A DNA stretch of 64,000 nucleotides from JBBDIP01 sp050260675 (GTDB taxonomy: Bacteria; Bacillota; Sulfobacillia; Fermentithermobacillales; Fermentithermobacillaceae), in contig JBLNCN010000005.1 in NCBI GenBank assembly GCA_050260675.1, positions 1-64,000 on the forward strand. The letters run 5' to 3'. Position numbers and translations under genes: made by a program. Every line of letters starts with the position of its first letter. Positions within the stretch are counted from its first letter, which is position 1. This document shows positions 49,015 through 57,429 of this stretch, one piece after another. The notes below the pieces were generated by a model. It worked only from the letters and a program-made list of their open reading frames with translations. It searched no databases and was not told where the DNA came from.

Positions 49015-49215
49015 GTGGAGAGACCACCCAGAACAATCGAGTACATCTGCCTCTCGTGCGGAACTCAGGGGTCCATCCGCGCGGGGGCGGAAAGCGAAGA
49101 CCCCAGCACAAACGGCGGCACTCCTCCAAGGTGTCCACGGTGCAAAGGAACCGTGCTGTACCTGGAGAGGAAGGCCGCCGATGAATTTGAGGAGCAAGTG
49201 CCGGTAGGTACCTAG
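49015..49215 (+). CDS. Small zinc-ribbon-like protein, unknown
   Basis: This 66-aa ORF starts with GTG 49015 and has two CxxC knuckles, C12-x2-C15 (YICLSCG) and C40-x2-C43 (RCPRCKG), typical of a zinc ribbon. The tail is acidic. It lies alone between the amidohydrolase and a terminator. GAGGGGG about ten bases upstream could be the ribosome binding site. A small regulatory or structural metal-binding protein is likely; nothing more can be said. Confidence 0.6.
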   Translation: MERPPRTIEYICLSCGTQGSIRAGAESEDPSTNGGTPPRCPRCKGTVLYLERKAADEFEEQVPVGT

Positions 49216-49250
49216 TCCGCACCACCGATAGACGCATCCTTCAAATGGAG

Positions 49251-49284
49251 GCCACCAGCCTGCAGGCGGTGGCTTTCTTGTTTG
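49251..49284 (+). terminator. Rho-independent terminator before the dcw cluster
   Basis: GCCACC-A-GCC (49251-49260) pairs with GGC-GGTGGC (49265-49273) around a TGCA loop, with one bulged A, followed by TTTCTTGTTT. It separates the metabolic operon and zinc-ribbon gene from mraZ. Confidence 0.8.
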
Positions 49285-49318
49285 CTGTCCCCGGAATCCT
49301 ACCGAATCTTGCCGAAGA

Positions 49319-49382
49319 GCTAACATTCCCTTTCGGTACCTTACCAGTCGGCTAACATTCCCTTTCGTCACCTTACCGATCG
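49319..49382 (+). repeat. Two tandem 32-bp repeats upstream of mraZ
   Basis: The unit beginning GCTAACATTCCCTTTCG (49319-49350) is repeated directly at 49351-49382; only a few bases differ, mainly near the end. The shared CCTTACC...TCG pattern also has weaker copies (CTACCGA) just before and after. The role is unknown; it lies in the leader or promoter region of the dcw operon. The rest of 49285-49450 shows no gene. Confidence 0.85.
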
Positions 49383-49453
49383 ACGGTTCTACCGAGGACG
49401 AACTAGCAAAAATCTCGTTAAGGAAGAAGGAATTTCCTCCGATATGTAGAAAG

Positions 49454-49488
49454 GGGTAGCAAGTGGGGTTTAGTGGGGAGTGGTGGAC
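49454..49488 (+). promoter_or_regulatory. Probable MraZ-binding repeats (TGG/TGGGG at 10-bp spacing)
   Basis: TGGGG occurs at 49464 and 49474, TGGAC at 49484 and a degenerate GGGTA at 49454, each exactly 10 bp apart. MraZ is known to bind direct TGGG-type repeats with this spacing upstream of its own gene. Here the repeats cover the ribosome binding region and start codon. Confidence 0.65.
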
Positions 49489-49923
49489 ATCGTAGGCGGG
49501 TTCGTGGGGGAATACCTCCATACAGTGGACCAAAAAGGTCGAGTCGCCCTGCCAGCCAAGTTCAGGGAGATGCTCGGTCCCCGGTTCATGATTGCCCGCG
49601 GATTGGACAAGTGTGCCACGGTATACCCTAGCGAAGAGTGGTCGCATGTCCTGGAAACCATAACTGCCCTCCCTCAGAACCAAAGGGAATCCCGCGAATA
49701 CGCCCGCTACTTCCTTTCGGGGGCGATGGAAGTCGACCCCGACAAGCAAGGGCGCATCGTCTTACCGCAGATGATACGCGAGTGGGCCGGGATCACGAAA
49801 GATGTTTGCGTGCTCGGAGTCGGAAATCGTGTGGAGATCTGGGATAAAGCGGCCTGGGAGAGCTCGAAGCTAGACATCGGCAACAGATTCTCAACCATAG
49901 CGGAGAGAGTGCCTGGGATATGA
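49480..49923 (+). CDS. mraZ: Transcriptional regulator MraZ
   Basis: The 147-aa protein has the two AbrB-like SpoVT domains of MraZ, starting GEYLHTVDQKGRVALPAKFR and repeating at DKQGRIVLPQMIREWAG. It forms a ring and represses the dcw operon. The start is unclear: GTG 49480 or 49483 gives a short extra N-terminus, while the family usually starts near FVGEY (49507). It overlaps rsmH by four bases. Confidence 0.95.
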   Translation: MVDIVGGFVGEYLHTVDQKGRVALPAKFREMLGPRFMIARGLDKCATVYPSEEWSHVLETITALPQNQRESREYARYFLSGAMEVDPDKQGRIVLPQMIREWAGITKDVCVLGVGNRVEIWDKAAWESSKLDIGNRFSTIAERVPGI

Positions 49924-50810
49924 CCCAAGTGATTCACGAGCCGGTGATGGTGAAAGAAGTCCTTTCACACCTTCTGGCCCGGCCGCGTCGAGTGATTGTG
50001 GACTGTACCTTAGGCGACGGAGGACACGCGGAGGCGATCCTCCGGGCCACAGCGGAGACGTTTCTTGTTGGGATAGACGTTGACAGCGAAGCGTTGGAAG
50101 TAGCCAGAGCCCGTCTGGGCCGGTCGTTTCCGGGGCGGTTCATAGCCCAAAGGGGCGACTACAGGGAGCTCCCCACAGTGCTAGCGAAACTGGGAATTCC
50201 CGCGATAGACGGAGCGCTGTTCGATCTCGGGGTGTCATCCCGCCAGCTCGATACCCCTCGAAGGGGTTTTAGTTACTGGGGGGAAGGGCCCCTGGACATG
50301 AGGATGGATCAGGAAGGCACGGTTACGGCCAAGGACATCCTCGAAAACTGGAGCGAAGAGGACATTTCGCGGATCCTCTGGGAGTACGGTGAGGAGCGGT
50401 TCGCAAGAAGGATTGCGGGAGCAATCGTGCGGGCCCGAGAGGAACGCCTGCTAGAGACATCGAAAGACTTGGTGGACGTAATCATGGGAGCCTACCCTGC
50501 GGCCGCGAGGCGAGGGGGACCCCACCCGGCCAGGAGGACGTTCCAAGCCCTAAGGATTGCCGCCAACGACGAGCTGTCGAGGCTGGCGGAGTCCCTGAAG
50601 AGGGCCGTTCACCTCCTGCGGCGCCAAGGACTCGTGGCGGTGCTCACATATCACTCCCTGGAAGACCGCATCGTCAAGAACACGTTCAAGGAACTCGCGG
50701 AGCGCAAAGCGGGCAGAAGGATCCAGAAGAAACCGGAGACGGCGAGCGAAGCGGAAGTTGCGGCCAATGCCCGGTCACGAAGCGCGAAACTCAGGGTAAT
50801 TGAACGTTAG
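49920..50810 (+). CDS. rsmH: 16S rRNA (cytosine(1402)-N4)-methyltransferase
   Basis: The 296-aa enzyme methylates C1402 in the decoding centre. It has VDCTLGDGGHAEAIL, FDLGVSSRQLDTPRRGFSY, RTFQALRIAANDEL and LTYHSLEDRIVKN. The start ATG overlaps the mraZ stop (ATGA). Length is normal. Confidence 0.97.
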   Translation: MTQVIHEPVMVKEVLSHLLARPRRVIVDCTLGDGGHAEAILRATAETFLVGIDVDSEALEVARARLGRSFPGRFIAQRGDYRELPTVLAKLGIPAIDGALFDLGVSSRQLDTPRRGFSYWGEGPLDMRMDQEGTVTAKDILENWSEEDISRILWEYGEERFARRIAGAIVRAREERLLETSKDLVDVIMGAYPAAARRGGPHPARRTFQALRIAANDELSRLAESLKRAVHLLRRQGLVAVLTYHSLEDRIVKNTFKELAERKAGRRIQKKPETASEAEVAANARSRSAKLRVIER

Positions 50811-50842
50811 CGGGCACTTAGGTGCATCCGGAGGGGTTACCG

Positions 50843-51358
50843 ATGGTAAGAAACGTGGACATGACAGTTGTCGCCCCGCCTACCTTCAGCGGGTCGTCGG
50901 CTTGTGGCAGATCCGCAAGGGAGCGGCGCTCAAGAAGGGCTGGTCGAGCTGCCCGGCAGGGGCTTCCCATGGAGTTCTTCGGAGTGCTCTACTTCTGCCT
51001 GGTCATCCTCGCCGGCGGGATACTGGTATGGCAACCGGCCAGAGTCGCTCAGATGAACCAGCAGATGGCGAGGCTCGAGGCGACCCTCCAGGACCTTCGG
51101 ATGCAGAGCGAGTCCCTGAAGAAGACCGTCTCGGCGATTGAGTCCCTGGACTATGTTGAGAAAGAGGCAAGGACCAGACTCGGCATGGTGTCTCCAAGTG
51201 AGGTCCGCACGTTCGCCATGACGGAGACCGCCACGTCATCAATGCAACTGGCGAGCCTCCCTCAGGAGGAAGTCAAATCCGGTGGCATATTATCGCTGTT
51301 CGGCCGCATAGCTCAGATCTTTGGAGCGAGAGAAGCCACCGCAAAGGGGCAGAGATAG
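50843..51358 (+). CDS. ftsL: FtsL/DivIC-like division protein
   Basis: The 171-aa protein has an Arg-rich cytoplasmic tail (about 20-42), one membrane helix (44-63) and an extracellular coiled coil (66-100: QMARLEATLQDLRMQSESLKK) ending in the YVEKEARTRLGM motif seen in FtsL/DivIC. It should join DivIB/FtsQ in the division complex. The tail after residue 120 is longer than usual. ATG 50843 follows GGAGGGG. Assignment rests on topology and its place between rsmH and spoVD. Confidence 0.8.
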   Translation: MVRNVDMTVVAPPTFSGSSACGRSARERRSRRAGRAARQGLPMEFFGVLYFCLVILAGGILVWQPARVAQMNQQMARLEATLQDLRMQSESLKKTVSAIESLDYVEKEARTRLGMVSPSEVRTFAMTETATSSMQLASLPQEEVKSGGILSLFGRIAQIFGAREATAKGQR

Positions 51359-51390
51359 CTAGGGCCAATTCTCTCTGAGGGCAGGTTAAA

Positions 51391-53469
51391 ATGGGCGGAG
51401 TGCAGGCTCGGAAGCGCGTATGGTTCGTCCTTCTGGGAGCGAGCTTTGCCTTTCTGCTGCTATTAGGGCGGCTCGTCTACGTCCAGTTCGTCTGGGCCGA
51501 CGACCTTTCGGAGAACGCGCTAGATATGCGCATGCAGGACATACCGATCCAGCCGAGGCGCGGGGTCATCTATGATCGCACGGGCCACGAGCTGGCTTTC
51601 AGCATTGATGTGGAATCGGTCTATGCCATACCGGCCCAGGTGAAGGATCCCGAGGCTACAGCCAAGGCGCTTTCCGACATACTGGGCATGAAGTATGAGG
51701 ACGTCTTGAACCGCGTTACCAGGCAGTCGTCCTTTGAGTGGATAAAGAGGAAGATCCCCGACGATGTCGCCCGCAAAATCAGGGACCAGAAACTCTACGG
51801 CATCGGGTTCACCCAGGAATCGATGCGGGTGTGGCCCAAGGGCAGTCTGCTTGCCCAGGCGTTGGGGATCGTGGGCATCGACAACGACGGTTTGGAAGGA
51901 ATCGAATACGAGTACGATCATATCCTGCGGGGCACTCCGGGCCGGTTCACGGTTGAAGTTGATGCCATAGGAGAGGCGCTGCCCCAGTCCCAACGGGGCT
52001 ATGTGCCCGCGATACAGGGCAAGAACCTGGTCCTGACGATTGATGAAGTGGTCCAGTTCATCGCGGAGAGGGAACTGGACAAAGCCGTGCAGCAGAGCCA
52101 GGCTGCCGGCGGATTGGCTATTGCTATGGATCCCCGGAACGGCGAGATACTGGCGATGGCTGTGCGCCCAACATATGACCCCAACCAGTACGACCTGTAT
52201 CCTCAGGAGAACAGGCGCATAAGTCCTATCGCCCTTTCGTTCCCGCCGGGCTCGACCTTCAAGCCCATAACCGCCGCTGCGGCCCTTGAGACCGGCAAAG
52301 TCAGCGTGAACGACCATTTCTTCTGCAGCGGCAGCATCGCGGTTGGGCCCGATACTCTGACCTGCGTCGTCGCCCACGGCAGCCAAACCTTTGAGGAAGT
52401 CATCCAGAACTCGTGCAACGTGGGTTTCGTGCAGATAGCGCAGAGGACGGGGATAGAGGGCTTCTATAAGTACCTGGATCTTTTCGGCGTGACCACAGCG
52501 ACCGGGATCGATCTCCCCGGAGAAGCTTCGGGGATCATCCCACCGCAAGAGATCTGCAAGCCCATCGACCTGGCGTGCATGTCCTATGGACAGACTCTCC
52601 AACTTACTCCGGTCCAGCTCATAACAGCGATATCCGCCATCGCCAACGGCGGGTACACGGTAGTGCCCCACATGGTGAAAGAAGTGACCGATATTGACGG
52701 GCAAGTGCTGGAGTCCAAGGACTATGGTAGAGTGCACCAGGTGATATCCGAGAGCACTTCCCGCGAACTGCGGACGGCCCTGGAGAAGGTTGTGTCCATC
52801 GGAACGGGCAAACAGGCGTATGTTCCCGGATATAGGTTAGCGGGGAAGACAGGGACATCCAAGAAGGTGATCGACGGCAAGGTTGCCGAGAGTGTCTACC
52901 AGGCATGGTTCATCGGGTTTGCTCCGGCGAATGATCCCAGACTGGCGCTGCTGATCATGGTGGATGAGCCGCAGGGCGCGTACTACGGAGGAGTCATCGC
53001 CGCTCCGGTATTCTCGAACATCATGCGCGATGTGCTGCGCTACCTGGAGGTGCCCCCGCAGGAAGAGCCGAAGGAGCAGGAGTCCGAATACGTGACCGTA
53101 CCGGACCTGACGGGCAAGGACGCCGCGGCTGCCATGGCCGAACTCCGGACTCTCGAGCTGGTGGGCACCGAGGAAGGTCCGGGGCAGAGGGTGCTACGCC
53201 AATTCCCTGTCGCTGGCGCCAAAGTGCCCAAAGGAACGTCAATAATACTGTACACTGATGAAGAGGCTGTGGCGGACCCCGGAAAGGTTGCCGTCCCGTC
53301 CCTACTGGGACTGGGCCTGACGCAGGCAAGGCTGAAGTTGACGGAGGCAGGGCTCTCGCTCTCGGCCCAGGGCAGCGGATTCTGCGTATCTCAGGACCCG
53401 CCGGCAGGAACTCTGGTTGAGCCGGGAACCATGATCCGAGTTGTATTTCGAATGAGCACGGGTCCGTAG
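51391..53469 (+). CDS. Class B penicillin-binding protein with two PASTA domains (SpoVD/PBP2 type)
   Basis: The 692-aa transpeptidase has one N-terminal membrane helix (about 10-30), a PBP dimerisation domain (RRGVIYDRTGHELAFSIDVES) and a transpeptidase domain with SxxK (PPGSTFKPI), SxN (QNSCNVG) and KTG (AGKTGTSKK). Two PASTA repeats end it (VPDLTGKDAAAAM..., VPSLLGLGLTQARL...). This architecture is that of SpoVD (spore cortex) and division PBPs in Clostridia; its single copy in the dcw cluster fits either. Confidence 0.93.
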   Translation: MGGVQARKRVWFVLLGASFAFLLLLGRLVYVQFVWADDLSENALDMRMQDIPIQPRRGVIYDRTGHELAFSIDVESVYAIPAQVKDPEATAKALSDILGMKYEDVLNRVTRQSSFEWIKRKIPDDVARKIRDQKLYGIGFTQESMRVWPKGSLLAQALGIVGIDNDGLEGIEYEYDHILRGTPGRFTVEVDAIGEALPQSQRGYVPAIQGKNLVLTIDEVVQFIAERELDKAVQQSQAAGGLAIAMDPRNGEILAMAVRPTYDPNQYDLYPQENRRISPIALSFPPGSTFKPITAAAALETGKVSVNDHFFCSGSIAVGPDTLTCVVAHGSQTFEEVIQNSCNVGFVQIAQRTGIEGFYKYLDLFGVTTATGIDLPGEASGIIPPQEICKPIDLACMSYGQTLQLTPVQLITAISAIANGGYTVVPHMVKEVTDIDGQVLESKDYGRVHQVISESTSRELRTALEKVVSIGTGKQAYVPGYRLAGKTGTSKKVIDGKVAESVYQAWFIGFAPANDPRLALLIMVDEPQGAYYGGVIAAPVFSNIMRDVLRYLEVPPQEEPKEQESEYVTVPDLTGKDAAAAMAELRTLELVGTEEGPGQRVLRQFPVAGAKVPKGTSIILYTDEEAVADPGKVAVPSLLGLGLTQARLKLTEAGLSLSAQGSGFCVSQDPPAGTLVEPGTMIRVVFRMSTGP

Positions 53470-53486
53470 GAGGAAGAAGTCAAACG

Positions 53487-54962
53487 ATGCGCCTAAGCAG
53501 AGTCTTGAAGGATCACGCGGGAGAAGTCCTGGGCAGCGACCTCGACATAGCGGGGATCGCCTACGACAGCAGGGCCGTCGGTCCCGGGTACGCCTTCTTT
53601 GCCATCCCCGGTACGGTGCAGGACGGGCGCAAGTTCATCCCCGACGCCGCATCGCGAGGGGCGGTGGCGGTTGTGACTGAGAAGCCGCAGGGCACGAAGC
53701 TGGAAGTCCCTCCCGGCATCACGCTGGTCCTGGTGCCGGACGCTCGCAGGGCGCTGTCCTCGGCCTCTAACCTCTTCTACGGCGAGCCGTCCAAATCGCT
53801 GGCGGTCGTAGGGGTTACAGGGACCAAAGGCAAGACCACAACCTGCCACATGGTGAAGTCTGTGCTTGACGCCTGCGGTGAGCGGACCGGACTTATCGGG
53901 ACTATACATAACATAGTCGGAGACGAGGAGCGGCCGGTCAAGAGAACCACACCCGAGTCCACAGACCTGCACTCGCTCATGCGCGAAATGGTGGACCTGG
54001 GGTCGACGGCGGCAACCATGGAGGTCTCCTCCCACGCTCTGGTCCTCGAGAGAGTTGAGGACCTGCGATTTCAGGCGGCGGTCCTCACGAATGTCGGCCG
54101 CGACCACCTGGATTTTCACCGCACGGTGGAGAACTATGCCAGTGCCAAGAGGCGGCTCTTCGAGCTGCTGCCCGACGGCGGCGTCGCTGTGTTGAACAGG
54201 GACGAACCCTTCTTTGGGTTCTTCCGGGAGGCCGTCCGGGTCCCCCTCGTGACGTACGGACTGGCTGGTGGAGCCGACGTTACAGCGGAAGACCTCCGCA
54301 TGGCCGGCCACGGGTCGGAGTTCGGTCTTCGGGCCGGGGGCAGGAGTGAAAAAGTGAAGCTGGGCCTGCCGGGCAGGTTCAACGTCTATAACGCCCTTGC
54401 TGCGGCTGCCGCTGCGTACGGGATGGGCAAGGACCTGGCCGCAATTGCCCGCGGTCTTTCGGCGACGCCGGGTGTGCGGGGCAGAGTGGAGGTAGTGAAA
54501 GCGCCGGGTGACTTCTCCGTGTGGGTCGACTACGCCCACACCCCCGAGAGCCTCGAGAACGTCCTGAACCTCGCTAGAGAAGTCGCCAAGGGCCGCGTGA
54601 TCGCGGTCTTTGGGTGCGGCGGAGACCGCGACTCCGGCAAGAGGCCCAAGATGGGGAAGATCGCCGGGGACATAGCCGATTACGTGGTGATCACCGACGA
54701 TAACCCCCGTACCGAGGATGAGGAAAAGATCCTTGACCAGATTGAGGAAGGCCTGCGTTCCAGCGTGAACGCCTCTTGTTTCTCGAGGAAGAAGGATAGG
54801 GAGGAGGCCATCCGGCTGGCCATTGAAGTGGCGGACCCTGGCGATATAGTGGTGATCGCGGGAAAAGGGCACGAGACGTACCAGGAGTTCAAGGACTGCG
54901 TTATTGACTTTGACGACGCGGCTGTGGCCGCTAAAGCCATGCGCGAGCGCGCCGGTACATAG
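53487..54962 (+). CDS. murE: UDP-MurNAc-L-Ala-D-Glu:meso-diaminopimelate ligase
   Basis: The 491-aa Mur ligase adds the third stem-peptide residue. P-loop VTGTKGKTTTCHM, substrate region TTPESTDLH, and the DNPR motif (ITDDNPRTEDEEKI) that marks meso-diaminopimelate rather than lysine specificity. ATG 53487 follows AGGAGGAAG. It lies directly before murF. Confidence 0.96.
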   Translation: MRLSRVLKDHAGEVLGSDLDIAGIAYDSRAVGPGYAFFAIPGTVQDGRKFIPDAASRGAVAVVTEKPQGTKLEVPPGITLVLVPDARRALSSASNLFYGEPSKSLAVVGVTGTKGKTTTCHMVKSVLDACGERTGLIGTIHNIVGDEERPVKRTTPESTDLHSLMREMVDLGSTAATMEVSSHALVLERVEDLRFQAAVLTNVGRDHLDFHRTVENYASAKRRLFELLPDGGVAVLNRDEPFFGFFREAVRVPLVTYGLAGGADVTAEDLRMAGHGSEFGLRAGGRSEKVKLGLPGRFNVYNALAAAAAAYGMGKDLAAIARGLSATPGVRGRVEVVKAPGDFSVWVDYAHTPESLENVLNLAREVAKGRVIAVFGCGGDRDSGKRPKMGKIAGDIADYVVITDDNPRTEDEEKILDQIEEGLRSSVNASCFSRKKDREEAIRLAIEVADPGDIVVIAGKGHETYQEFKDCVIDFDDAAVAAKAMRERAGT

Positions 54963-54973
54963 GAGGACTTGAC

Positions 54974-56425
54974 GTGAGGCCTTACAGCATTGGCGAGATC
55001 TTGGGCATCATGGACGCCAGATTGGAACACGGAGACCCGTCACTCTTGATCTCGGGCGTTACCAGCGACTCCCGCAAGGCGGCCTCAGGAGACCTCTTCT
55101 GCGCTCTGGTCGGCGACCGCGTTGACGGCCACGACTATGTGGCTGAGGTGTTCCGCAAGGGAGCCCGCGCCGCCATCATCGAGCACCCGGTGCCCGGGCT
55201 TACCGAGTTCCTCAACGTAGAGGATCCGGGCCGCAGGTTTGCCCTTCTCTCGGTCAGTTCAACAGTCAAGGCGCTGCAGGCGTTGGCCGCATCATACAGG
55301 GGCGAACTACCGACCAAGGTCATCGGCATAACCGGAAGCGTGGGAAAGACCAGCACCAAGGACCTTGTGTGCTCGGTCCTACGGGAACAGTTCAGCGCGT
55401 TCGGAAACCCGGGCAACCTCAATTCCCACGTGGGGCTGCCGCTGGCAGTGCTTCAGATAGACGGGGCTCCCGATTACGCGGTGCTGGAGATGGCGATGCG
55501 CGCGAGGGGAGAGATTGCCGAGCTCTGCGCCATAGCAAAGCCCGAGATAGCCGTCCTCACAGACATATCGGTCTCCCACATCGGGGTCTTGGGCAGCATC
55601 GAAGAGATCGCACTGGCCAAAGCCGAGATCCTCAATGCCCTCCCCTCGGGCGGGGCTGCAATAGCGTCCGGCGACAACGAGTGGGTGAGGAAGATGGGCG
55701 CGTCCTCGGGACGGGACGTCATCTACTACGGGCTGAGCGAGGGCTGCCATGTCCGGGGAGTGGACCAGGTGTCGCTGGGCGCAGACGGCAGCAGGTTCAG
55801 AGTGGAACTCAGCGGCCCTGTGGCAAGGATGGCAGAGATGGTGACGGCGGGCCCTATGGAGTTCCGGGTGAAGGCCCCGGGATTGCATCAGGTACATAAC
55901 GCGCTGGCGGCAGTGGCAATTGGACTTGTCACGGGCGTACCTTATGAAAAGATGCGGCACGGGCTGGAGAACGCGGCGATGAGCGCCATGCGGCTGCAGA
56001 TCCTGAATCACTCGGGCATAACCATCATTAATGACGCTTACAACGCGAGTCCCAAGTCCATGCGATCCGCGCTGGACCTCCTTAACGAGATAGGGGCCCA
56101 AAGGAAGGTTGCGGTCTTGGGAGACATGCTTGAAATGGGTTCCCACGGGCCCGACGCCCACCGCGAAGTGGGACGCCTGGCGGCCGCCAGAGCGTCCTAC
56201 CTGTGCTGCTCCGGCGAGCTCGCAAAGGAGATAAAGGCAGGTTGGGATGCAACTTTGGGGACCGGATCCTCGTCGTGGTTTCCTGACAAGTCGAGTCTTT
56301 CGCGTTTCCTCGGCGGTTTTCTGGTGCCGGGCGATACCGTGCTGGTGAAGGCGAGCAGGGGAATGGGATTCGAAAGCGTCGTGGCTTCCCTCACAGGCGG
56401 CCGGGAGGTGGAACACCATGACTAG
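54974..56425 (+). CDS. murF: UDP-MurNAc-tripeptide:D-Ala-D-Ala ligase
   Basis: The 483-aa enzyme adds D-Ala-D-Ala to the precursor. P-loop ITGSVGKTSTKDL, NLNSHVGLPLAVL and NDAYNASPKSMRSALDLL are family motifs. GTG 54974 follows AGGAGGACTT. It overlaps mraY by eight bases. Confidence 0.96.
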   Translation: MRPYSIGEILGIMDARLEHGDPSLLISGVTSDSRKAASGDLFCALVGDRVDGHDYVAEVFRKGARAAIIEHPVPGLTEFLNVEDPGRRFALLSVSSTVKALQALAASYRGELPTKVIGITGSVGKTSTKDLVCSVLREQFSAFGNPGNLNSHVGLPLAVLQIDGAPDYAVLEMAMRARGEIAELCAIAKPEIAVLTDISVSHIGVLGSIEEIALAKAEILNALPSGGAAIASGDNEWVRKMGASSGRDVIYYGLSEGCHVRGVDQVSLGADGSRFRVELSGPVARMAEMVTAGPMEFRVKAPGLHQVHNALAAVAIGLVTGVPYEKMRHGLENAAMSAMRLQILNHSGITIINDAYNASPKSMRSALDLLNEIGAQRKVAVLGDMLEMGSHGPDAHREVGRLAAARASYLCCSGELAKEIKAGWDATLGTGSSSWFPDKSSLSRFLGGFLVPGDTVLVKASRGMGFESVVASLTGGREVEHHD

Positions 56426-57404
56426 CGAGGTCTGGGCCGCCTTACTCGGCCTTGTGGGATCGTTGCTCTCAGGGATGATCCTCATTCCATCGCTTCGGCG
56501 CCTCAAGATAGGTCAGAGCATCAGATCCGACGGACCCCAGAGCCACCATACGAAGGCCGGCACGCCCACCATCGGCGGGCTCATTTTCATCATCTCAGCT
56601 CCGGTAGCCGCTATTGGCTACAACGTAGTGAACGGCCCGCCGGTAAACATGCCTGTCGTTCTCCTCCTGGCTTTTCCTGCCCTGTACGCCGTAGTCGGCT
56701 TCATAGACGACTATCGCAAGGTCAGGAGAGGCCGGTCTCTGGGCCTCCGCGCCAGGGAGAAGATGGCCCTGCAGATCCTGTTTGCGGCGGCGTTCATGGT
56801 GGCTGTGTCATTCACAGGGCGGGGTACCGAGGTCATAATCCCGTTGACCGGGAAGCCGGTAGACCTAGGCGCGCTCTATGGGCTCTTCGGCATCCTGGTC
56901 ATAGTCAGCGCGGGCAACGGAGTGAACCTTACCGACGGCCTGGACGGCCTGGCTACCGGGACCACACTCTTGAGCCTTGCGGCCTACTGGTTCATTGCCC
57001 GGCAATACTCGACCCTCACCAACGCTCCCGCGCTATCGGCCCCCATAATGGCCTGGATAGGAGCGCTTTTGGGGTTCCTTTACTACAACCGCCATCCCGC
57101 CAAGGTCTTTATGGGCGACACAGGCTCCAACGCACTGGGCGCCTTGCTCGCGGGCATAGCCATCCTCACCAGGACCGAGCTCGTGCTCCTCCTAATCGCC
57201 GGCATACCTGTCGTGGAGACCGTGTCCGACATTCTACAGGTCATCTCCTTCCAACTTACCGGGCGCAGGATCTTCAAAATGGCGCCGCTGCACCACCACT
57301 TTGAGCTTTCAGGGATGAGCGAGACGGCAATCACCTGGGGGTTCTGGGCCGCTCAAGCGGTCTTCGCGCTCCTGGGCATTCTCGCCATGGCGTATGCAGG
57401 GTAG
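56418..57404 (+). CDS. mraY: Phospho-N-acetylmuramoyl-pentapeptide transferase
   Basis: The 328-aa membrane enzyme makes lipid I. About ten helices are present with the catalytic motifs HHTKAGTPTIGGL, VGFIDDYRKVRR, NGVNLTDGLDGLA, KVFMGDTGSNALG and PLHHHFEL. In most Firmicutes murD follows; here ftsW follows directly. Confidence 0.97.
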   Translation: MTSEVWAALLGLVGSLLSGMILIPSLRRLKIGQSIRSDGPQSHHTKAGTPTIGGLIFIISAPVAAIGYNVVNGPPVNMPVVLLLAFPALYAVVGFIDDYRKVRRGRSLGLRAREKMALQILFAAAFMVAVSFTGRGTEVIIPLTGKPVDLGALYGLFGILVIVSAGNGVNLTDGLDGLATGTTLLSLAAYWFIARQYSTLTNAPALSAPIMAWIGALLGFLYYNRHPAKVFMGDTGSNALGALLAGIAILTRTELVLLLIAGIPVVETVSDILQVISFQLTGRRIFKMAPLHHHFELSGMSETAITWGFWAAQAVFALLGILAMAYAG

Positions 57405-57429
57405 AGCTGTGAGCGGAGGTGCAAGGCCG

